Source: Rallus limicola (taxonomy: Eukaryota > Chordata > Aves > Gruiformes > Rallidae). Taken from it: DNA of 64,000 nucleotides. The stretch lies in assembly GCA_022605955.1 (NCBI GenBank), contig JAKCOZ010000040.1:3286001-3350000 (forward strand), given 5' to 3'. A program made the translations under genes and the position numbers. Positions 56,246 to 64,000 of the stretch are shown here, in pieces (positions within the stretch are counted from its first letter, which is position 1; each line of letters begins with the position of its first letter). A model generated the notes under the pieces. It was not told the DNA's origin, ran no database searches, and saw nothing but the letters and a program-made list of their open reading frames with translations.

Positions 56246-58672
56246 GCACCGCCAGTGTTTTGGCACGCTTGCTTTTGAGCTACCAGAGCAGGCAGTTGTA
56301 GCTCACCTCTCTGCGGCTCACTCTATCGCTCTGTTTTCCTTTTGTTCATCAATTATCCAGGCAGGTCGCTGCCTTTGAGAGCTTTATCTCTTAACCACTT
56401 CCGCCAAGAGGGACGAGAGATGAAAGGCTTCTCTTAGGTACAGGTAGAATACTTAGAAATGGTGGGTGTAAAGCCTTTCGCACACGCGGCTGTTGGTGGG
56501 GGTGTGGGTTCACCGAAATCAGCACCGTTGTCTCGTCTCACTCCGTTCCCACACTGAGAGGGTAGAGCAAGTCAGGCAGCATCCCTGAATCCGTCCCCAG
56601 GTGGGCAGGAGCTGCAAGTCCTGCCAAACTTTGGCTTTGGAGTTTTGGTACGTGCGCAGTTCCCGCTCGTCAGAGCCAACTAAAACAAGTTATTTTCCTT
56701 TAAAAAGAATGGGAATATTGAAAATGAAACAACTTATGATGACTTTATAACACTGGGTCTTCTTGTGCAGTTGTATTTTGTACCTCGGGAGCTCTCCAAA
56801 CATTTGGTAAAGCTTTGCTTACTTTGATCCTGTGCGTTTGCAGACTGTTCCATGCTGCAGTGACTCTTTCTCTTTGCTGTATCCCCTTGAAGGTGTGCGC
56901 CTCGTGGGCTGTCTTTGCAGAACTGACAGTGAATGGATTGTTAAACAACTCAAATTGTTTCAGAATGTGCAGGAACAAACACACGTCACGTCTCAGTGCC
57001 AGGCCTCATCCCTGCCAGGAATGCCACCCTGTGCTCTTTGCTCAGTAGAACATATTTTGCTGCCCTGACATTGAAGTATCTATAAAACCCCCATCAGGTT
57101 CCTGGGTACCTTCAGTCCTGTGTTAGAGCCCGGGTTACCCGGCTCACCCCTGTGGCAGGAGTGGAGAGCAGTGATTGCCCCTTGCAGTGTGGATGGTAGC
57201 TGCGATACCTCAATAGAAACACAATTCCTAAGGAATTCCATGGAAAGTTCACTCAGAAAGATTTCAGTTCGGATTGGTTCCACGTCAGCTGAAACACTGA
57301 ATTTCCTGAACCAAACTGAGACGTGTCATCTTGAATCAACCTGATGTGACATTGCAACTCACTCAGCAGTGAAATACCTCACGGGAGTTTGGTGCCTGCA
57401 TTTCACATTGATGTCCTGTGCGTAGCACCGGCAGCCTCTCCTTCAGCTGAGACACAGGGACACTCCTTGATGGAGAGGACCCCTGTGCCGCAGGGCTTGG
57501 CACACACAGACTGTGCGGTCTTTGAAAGTAGAACTTGTGAGGCTCTGCTGCACTTCAGGCTCTGATCCATTCTGAGACGAGCACAGCGCAGGAGGTGTCT
57601 ACATCCTGAATTCAAACCTTCCTGTATTTCCCGCTGACTTCGCTTTGAGCGAATTGAGATGCAAACAGATGTGAAACTTCTTGGCAGGTGGAGAGTCTGT
57701 GCAGTGGCTCTGCTGTGGCTGTTCCAGACCCCTGGCCCGGCGCTGGGTGAGCGGCACGGGCAGTTTCGGCACAGCAAACTGACATCAGCATAGCCTGGCC
57801 TCAGGCTGAGCACCAGAGGGGGTTTTGCATATGGGTAAAAGCATCGAGGTTCAAATCTGGGTGTCACAGGTCCCTTGCAATGTGCTGACCCTTCTCTCCC
57901 CACACCCTGCCGCAGGACCAGCGGCTTGCTTTGGAGCACCAAAGGAAACAGCACCTCCATGCCCTGCTCTGAGCTCCCTTCTTTGCTCTTATGGGTCTCT
58001 CCCCCTCACTGTAGAAACCCAGTGGTGAGGAAAAGGTGGCCCCTCCTCAGCCACCCGCTTCCCAGCACAGTCCCTCACCTTGCACATCAGGGAGGGACCC
58101 AGCATCTCCTCTGCTGCTGTGCTCTGCCAAACCAAGACAGCTGGGATCTCCCTGCCCTGCCTGAGCCTCTGAGCTGGCATTTGGGATGTACGTGGGGAAG
58201 TTTGTGTTGAAGTCAGTAGGTTTTCTCTTGGGGAGGGCTTTGGCACAGTCGTTCCTCAAGCACACAAAAAAGCAGAAGTGAAGTTGTGAGTAAATTCCTG
58301 ACATTAAGAGCGATACCGAACTGGCATTCCTCACCGAAAGGAGCTCGTAGAGTGGCTGGAGGGGATGCCCTGAAAAATCCCCTCTTATGATTGTGATCTC
58401 ACCATGAGGTTATCAGCAGAATCTTATCCTCCCAAGGGTAAGCGATCTGCGCAGCAAGCAGGCTCCTCTTAGGGACAGCAGCTGCCCATGTGCCTGTTGG
58501 TCAGCTGCAGGGAGGGAAGGGCACATGCTGGTGTCACTGGGAATTCACCTTGTCGTGTCGCAAGTGATGGCATTTCTCTCCAGTTCATCTGTTGTTGGGT
58601 TTTTTTGAGAGTTTTAGCATGTTGGCATCTGCTCTGCACCCTGACAACTTCCAGTCCAGGAATAGAGCTGGG

Positions 58673-61600
58673 ATGGAGGAAACGTACCCAGAGACACAGG
58701 CAGGGAGCGGTGAGGTCAGCAGAAACTCAGACCCTCTGGTTGCCACTGCCAAGGTGCAGATGCCACACTGTATAACTGGTCATTGCCTGCTTGTGATGCC
58801 AGGTTCTCTGTGCCCTCAGGGCTTGTGGCATCCTGGAGATCACAGAATCATAGGGGTTGGAAGGGACCTCAAGAGATGATCTGGTCCAACCCCCAATCTG
58901 TTGTGTTCATACATGGATGGGGCTTCAATGAGCAAACTTCTCCTGAGCTAACACGGAAGGGACAGCAGTTACCCAGGGCTGATGGGTGGGGAAGGGAGAA
59001 GAGGTTTCTCAGCACTCCGTGGTCAGGAATGCCGGGAGCAGTCAGCTCTGAAGCGGGAAGGACAGGGAGGCAGAGGAGCAGAGCAGCCACATGCAGTGCG
59101 CAGGGTTTGCTGGTTGATGGCCCATCTGAAGGCTTTCTCCTTAAGTAGCTTTTGATACACTGAGCAAGAAAATACAAACTTACTTTTTTATTTAAAATAA
59201 TATAAAGCAAAGCCTGGCTGGTGGGAGGACAGAACCTGTCAGGAAGGAACCTGGAGATGGGGGAGGCCCAGAAACAGGTCTGCAAGTGGAGGACGTACAG
59301 CTGGTGGGAACCAGGGAGGACCCAGCATGGGCCAGAGCAACCTTCTCACATGACTGCTTCAGCCTGGGCAGAGAAGGGCTGGTCCCTTTGCTGGGAGCCC
59401 AGGGAAACATCCTGCTCAGCCACGCACCCTCTGCTCAGGGGCTCTCTCCTGGTGTGTGTGCACCTGGCCAGCCCCTTCACAGGGCCCTCCACCCACTCAA
59501 CCCCTCCAGGTTCTTCCCCCCTTTGCTCTAAGCTACCATGTGTCAGTGTGATGCGACTCTTCCAATGGGAGTTCCTGTTTCCTCACCTGCAGCAGGCTGC
59601 TCTGGCCTCCCACCGCGCCCAGGGTTTGCCTTTACTTTGATATTTTATCCCTCTGCAGCTCTCTGAACCTGTTTTCTTTCTTTCTTTCCATCACAGGGAT
59701 AATCTTTTATGTAAGCACAGCCCCTGCAGTTGTGCTTGAAGCAGATGAGCTTTGCAAGACCATCCCGTGTGATGCACAGGTGATTGTGTTTTTAAATCCT
59801 TGTTTAGTGTTTCCAGATGCTTTGTTTTCAGCTTTAAAGTTTAGCTGCTGAACAAACAGGAGTTTTCTGGCTTTCACAGGAAGCTGACCTCAAACACGTA
59901 TCTAGGTTAGTGCTTCACAAGGTACATTTGGGTGCCTGAAGGCCTTAGGGGGCCTCCTGAGACCTGTGGATGTCACTGGGAGTGCAGCAGTGTGCCTGTT
60001 GAATCGCTCTGAACAGCCTCAGTAAGTGCCTAGCTGATACTTTGACATCTAAATACCTTTCAGGGGGCCCGCTCCACGCTGCCCATTGTACTTCAGCTTT
60101 GTAGGTCAGAAAGTTTTTTGGGTGATAAAATCTGATAATTACATTCATGCAAAAAAAATAATCCAAAACACTTTTAAGTCCAATTTCTTAAGACCAGGCC
60201 TCTTAATAACTTTTCCCAAGTGTATTTTTGTGGTGAGATAAAAGCATATTTTTGAGATCTACCCAGCAGAGGAGGAGGGGGAGCCTTCGCCTACTTGATC
60301 TTACCTGCAGAACAAAGCAAACAGCAGAGCCACGGTGATGTCAGAGGTCACAAAGCATGAGTCACTCTCAGCAAAATAAAACAGCCTGTGTTTACTGGGA
60401 GAGAAAAACAAACTGAAGAAAACAACTCCCTCACCACGATGTGATGTTTTGGATTTGCCATTTCATTTCCTTGTTCGTCTCCTGTGGGTGTGAAGGACTC
60501 ACCAGCTCTCGGCACCCCCAGAGCAGACCACAGCCTGTCCCCAGCAGCACAGGCACCCTCAGTGGTCCCCACAGCACCCAGATCACCATCCTGCACCCAC
60601 ACCTTCCCACCATGGGAGGAGCTTGGGGATATTCACCACAGCTGGAGGAGGATGGAGCCCCCAGAGCCTGCACCCCCTTGCCAAAGCAGACACTGACTTC
60701 AGCAGCCCAAGCAGAACCAACTGGTGGGGTTTATCGGCCTCATCATCCTGATGGGAGGGTTTCAGGTCCTCAGGTGGGCGTGTGGGCTCCTCCGGAGCTC
60801 TGGTGAGCTGCTGCTGGGCAGAGGGAGGTGGGGGTGCCAGGCAGGTACCAGGCTCTGCGTTGCTGCTGCCAGCTGCAGCCCGAGGCGCAGCAGGGCTCAG
60901 GAACTGGCTTTCTTGCAAAGCTGGTCCTCAAGGAGGTGCCTCTCTTGTGCCCCGGTGCTTGTGTCCCTGTGGGCACCTCTGCTGGGCACTGCAGGTGTGG
61001 TCAGTGGTTCTGATGCTGCCCACTGGGCATTTGTCCAGGAAGTTTTCACGTGCTTGGAAAAGTTACTTTACCCATGAAGATGACACCTACTCATTTGGGT
61101 ACACACCCTCAGCTGCAACACACCTTGTCTTTGCCAATAATTACTGTTATTTACATACACCTTGAGAATACGTAGCAGATGAAAAGCACAAACAGGCTTC
61201 AAAACCAAGGCTGTTGCCAGATAAAAGCTGTTGCTCAACAAGCGTTTGCAGCACCCGAGGTGCGGAGTCAGCTCCTGCCCGCACTGGCTGCACCCAAGCC
61301 CCTGTGCGGTCTGGCTCCAGCCCGGGCAGCAGCTGGTATCGTCTGAGAAATCAAAGCTGCCTGTTGACAGCCATGATTATTTAAGAAAATGATTTTTAGA
61401 AGAGCAAAATGCAGTAAATAAACCTTGAGATGTGCAGCTTCAGGTGTAAAGCCACCTGGTTCATCATCAGAGCTCAACCAAGGGGCCCAACGCTCCCAGC
61501 AGCTGTGGCACACTGGAGCACTCACAGGTCCCGGGATGGACTCAAGGGAGTAGAACAGGCAGGAGCGAGGGATTCTACTGGCTTTAAAGCTGATTTACCT

Positions 61601-62779
61601 CTCTGGAATGGCAACATGGTGAACAGGACTGCATGGGCAGCAACACTGTCTTTGGGGGAGTAACACGATGGTAACAAAGCTCCTCCCACTTCCAACACAA
61701 ACACCACTGGTTTAACATCAGTCACTGGGCTCTGCAAACCAGTTGTGTGTATGAGCAACGAAACAGGCTGAAAGGAAAGGAAAATAAATCCATTCGGCCT
61801 TGACTGGTGTCATTGTGTGTGTGTGTGTGTGAAGAGCCCCAGCTGTGTCACACACAGGTTTTCTGCCCAAGAGGAAAGTGGCAGCTGTGCATTGTATTTG
61901 ACAGGCATCCATGGCCCCAGGCACTCTGTGACCCAGGGAAGATACCTGGGTAGCTGGGGGAGAGGTTTTAGGCCAGGGGTGATGTGGTTCATTCTGTGGA
62001 GGACAGGCTGTGAAATCTTAGTTGGGAGCTTTGAAAATCCCGAAGTTTGAAGCGACTGGAAAGAACCAGCTCGTTCCATGGAATGAGTCCTGACATCTGC
62101 TCAATCTGTGTCTTTTCTACCCAAAGAACTTCACTGCATGGACAGACAAAAGGTTTATTTATCCAAGTACTGAATGAGATTGTGAAGGGAGGCAGAGACT
62201 GAACAGGTTATTTAATCCGTCTGCAGAACGGTGCTTTGTGCAGTAACTGCCCCCAAACTGAGAGAAAGGCCTGAATCTGCTCATGAAACCTCATGCTCTG
62301 GGGGACAAGGACAGCAGGTACACGCAGAAAAGTCTCATCAGGCATCAAGTGTTTGAGCACAATTGCATCTTCCTCTTTGTATCTTGCAATGAGACTTTGT
62401 AGATCCACAACTCCCAGCCCTTTAGGTAGGAAATTCTACTTAAAGTAACATTGACTGGAGGGAGGTGGTTAAAAACGTCCAGGCAAAGAGGCAACCAGTG
62501 CACTGATACACATTTTATTTTCCTCTACAGATTCTCCGTGTTGGCTTTTAAAGGTGTCACCTTAACAGATGAGCAGCAGACCACTGTAAGTTTAAAAACC
62601 CAAATGTGTAGGATTTTATTATTTTTAGACTGTTTAAAAAAAGACCCAAAGGATTTTAACCCATTGCCATCTGATACAGCCACTGTTCCATTAAAACATA
62701 CTTGTTACTGAAACATACACATCGTGTTCTCTGACAGCTGGAGCACAAATGGCTCCTTACCAGCTGCTACAGCAAGTGA
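58673..62779 (+). CDS. Speculative small membrane protein gene, 5 exons, 95 residues
   Basis: Not a recognised family. Proposed coding pieces: 58673-58709, 59697-59779, 60703-60773, 62531-62585 and 62738-62779, with phases 1, 0, 2, 0 all compatible and a TGA at 62777-62779. AATAAA follows at 62996-63001. The splice sites at 59697 (long CT tract, CATCACAG; donor GTGATT) and 62531 (TTTTCCTCTACAG; donor GTAAGT) are very good. The others are moderate, and the 60703 acceptor is weak. Predicted protein: start MEETYPETQAGS in fair Kozak context, a hydrophobic stretch IIFYVSTAPAVVL, a short segment with two Cys (DELCKTIPCD), a clear membrane segment LVGFIGLIILMGGFQVL, and a short polar tail (LTDEQQTT) ending LLTSCYSK. 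It lies antisense to nothing coding and converges on SMARCE1. The pieces were picked by eye, so chance assembly is a real alternative. Confidence 0.2.
58840..58902 (-). mobile_element. CR1 LINE 3'-end remnant
   Basis: Sequence ACAGAATCATAGGGGTTGG followed by AAGGGACCTCAAGAGATGAT and CTGGTCCAACCCC is the reversed CR1 terminus. About 60 bases. Confidence 0.85.
61814..61830. repeat. (TG)n microsatellite
   Basis: About eight TG units. Confidence 0.9.
62154..62159 (-). terminator. Minus-strand poly(A) signal, candidate SMARCE1 3' end
   Basis: AATAAA on the minus strand, about 1.7 kb after the SMARCE1 stop. It would give SMARCE1 a 1.7 kb 3' UTR. Confidence 0.35.
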
Positions 62780-63851
62780 AGCCTTTCCTGCAGTGAGGCT
62801 TCTGCTTAGAGAGGGCAAAATGTGGCTTGTGGAGTTCCCAGGGGTTCTGAAGGCTCAGGACAAGCAAGGCTACTGGGTTTGTGCTCTATTAGTGACTGCA
62901 GGCTCAGAGAACACGAACATACTTAAATGCTCTCTCCTGCTTTGTACTTGGGCCCCACTCACTGTCTGACATCACACTGGGGTATCTTAGTAGCAAATAA
63001 AGGAGTTAAAAGGTAAAGAAAAGCAAAAGACTTGAGAGGAACCCTGCATCACGGAAAAAACCCAGATAGGTGGTTTACTTTAAGACTGCTCATCTCAGAC
63101 CTCTGCATCTCCTGACATGCTGCATGCAGAAGGGGAGTGAGTTCCCATCCCTGCTGAAAAACTGCACTACAAAACCCAGATTACAGAACCCCTAAGACCA
63201 TGTCATTCGGCCCTGCTTAGGTGCCCTGCAAGGTGTTACAGGCAGAGAAGCTGGCAGCACAGGCAGCATCTCCTCTTTATACTGATGTTGACCATGAGGC
63301 GCCCCAGCAATGCTCCAGCCTCTGCAGGAAGCGAGTGCCATTAAGCACAGCCCAATGATGCTGCTTCAGCCTCTGCCACCACAGCGCAGGGAACACCCCA
63401 CTAATGGGCACGTCCGGGCAGCCAGTCCCTCGGCAAAGCTGGCTCAGGATGGCTGCACCAGTGATGCACGTCTGCAGCTCCCTGGCCACAGGAATGAGAA
63501 GGGCCTCTGAGAAACACCTGTCCTGCAGTCACATAACTGGAAGGAAGGGGAAGGCCTGATTCCAACACATCCCAAACTCGATGCTGTCTGTCTAGGGAAG
63601 AAATCATGAGCAATGGTCTCTCCGTGGGGTACAGCTGTGTTTAGAGACACGAGGTTTTTGTTTCTGTCTGTGGTAAGATATCCTGGGCCTCTAAAGGCCC
63701 CCTTAAGTCACTCTACTGATAATACATTATTAAAACCCAGTATCCTTTGGGGACAAGTGGTACAGGCAAGGAAGATACAAAAAGCCGCATAGCACATTTT
63801 GAAATCAAAACAGTACTTCATTAAAAAGGGACACATGAAATGAGTCAATAT
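62160..63851 (-). other. SMARCE1: SMARCE1 3' UTR (possible extent)
   Basis: Sequence between the SMARCE1 stop and the next good AATAAA. A first AATAAA overlaps the stop codon itself (63856-63851), so a very short 3' UTR is also possible. Confidence 0.35.
62208..62435 (-). other. Unidentified minus-strand ORF next to a poly(A) signal
   Basis: A 75-codon open stretch with no ATG near its start. It is amphipathic and helical in look (DLQSLIARYKEEDAIVLKHL, then RFHEQIQAFLSVWGQLLHK), ends PFCRRIK-stop at 62208-62210, and is followed 50 bases later by AATAAA (62159-62154). It could be the terminal exon of an unknown gene, an alternative SMARCE1 last exon, a decayed retrocopy, or a chance ORF in the SMARCE1 3' UTR. 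The family is not recognised. Confidence 0.2.
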
Positions 63852-64000
63852 TTATTCTTTCTTCTCACTATCCTCAGTGATTGGGTCTGCTGAAGGCTCC
63901 TCAACTGTGGCGCTATTGCTCTCTGAACCAGTGTTGCTATCACTGGTTCCCTCCTCGGCAGTGCTATCCACCCCTTCCTGGCCACTCTCCTTATCATCTG
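63852..64000 (-). CDS. SMARCE1: SMARCE1 (BAF57), C-terminal 48 codons, cut by the window edge
   Basis: SMARCE1 is the HMG-box DNA-binding subunit of BAF and PBAF chromatin remodellers. Only the acidic tail is in the window: two bases of a split codon, then [20 protein letters not shown], then [20 protein letters not shown], then TEDSEKKE and TAA at 63854-63852. This is almost the same as the human C-terminus ([32 protein letters not shown]). The HMG box, coiled coil and all other exons are to the right. The minus-strand position next to CCR7 agrees with human gene order. Confidence 0.97.
   Translation of the reverse strand, partial: DDKESGQEGVDSTAEEGTSDSNTGSESNSATVEEPSADPITEDSEKKE

Noticed and set aside
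56832..57068. Chemokine-like reading (GCLCRTDSEWIVKQL)
   Set aside because: It recalls the CxxPxxxW end of chemokines, but the Cys-to-Trp spacing is wrong, the Pro is missing, and no upstream CC or CXC exon was found.
1..64000. CRISPR arrays, operons, insertion sequences, tRNA or rRNA genes
   Set aside because: The window is a vertebrate genome segment; no regularly spaced repeats, cloverleaf-like sequence or rRNA motif was seen.

Overview
The window is vertebrate, almost certainly avian, genomic DNA from a GC-rich, gene-dense chromosome. The reasons are intron-split genes with GT-AG junctions and phase continuity, several truncated CR1 LINE 3' ends (the typical bird retroelement), and a CpG island. 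The gene set is TNS4, CCR7 and SMARCE1 in that order, all on the minus strand, matching the human 17q21.2 block IGFBP4-TNS4-CCR7-SMARCE1. There is no sign of bacterial, plasmid or phage DNA. The long open frames in the GC-rich parts are nearly all chance readings.

Layout. 1 to about 1925: probable 3' UTR of a plus-strand gene whose coding part lies left of the window (IGFBP4 expected from synteny, not proven). About 1930-5660: intergenic DNA between two 3' ends, with a G-quadruplex-prone tract and two possible conserved elements. 5770-16268 (minus): complete TNS4 coding sequence in 12 exons, rebuilt junction by junction to 729 codons, with a C-terminal SH2 plus PTB pair. 16.3-30.9 kb: no recognisable gene; TNS4 5' UTR exon(s) and regulatory DNA are probably here. 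About 31.0-32.3 kb: an orphan CpG island with NRF1-, YY1- and E-box-like motifs. 32.3-40.6 kb: good splice sites and a poly(A) signal suggest an undescribed plus-strand spliced transcript starting in the island. 44699-53743 (minus): complete CCR7 in three coding exons (374 codons), the first holding only 10 coding bases, with a TATA box just upstream. 54-63 kb: CR1 fragments, a speculative plus-strand small-protein gene, then the 3' end of SMARCE1 (minus), whose last 48 codons and stop run into the right edge.

Biology. TNS4 (cten) is a focal-adhesion adaptor without an actin-binding region. CCR7 is the lymph-node homing chemokine receptor. SMARCE1 (BAF57) is an HMG-box subunit of BAF chromatin remodelling complexes. 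They share a conserved neighbourhood rather than a pathway. The parts most worth following up are the orphan CpG island with its candidate transcript, a five-exon phase-compatible chain between CCR7 and SMARCE1 that would encode a 95-residue single-pass membrane protein, and an unexplained minus-strand ORF next to a poly(A) signal downstream of SMARCE1.
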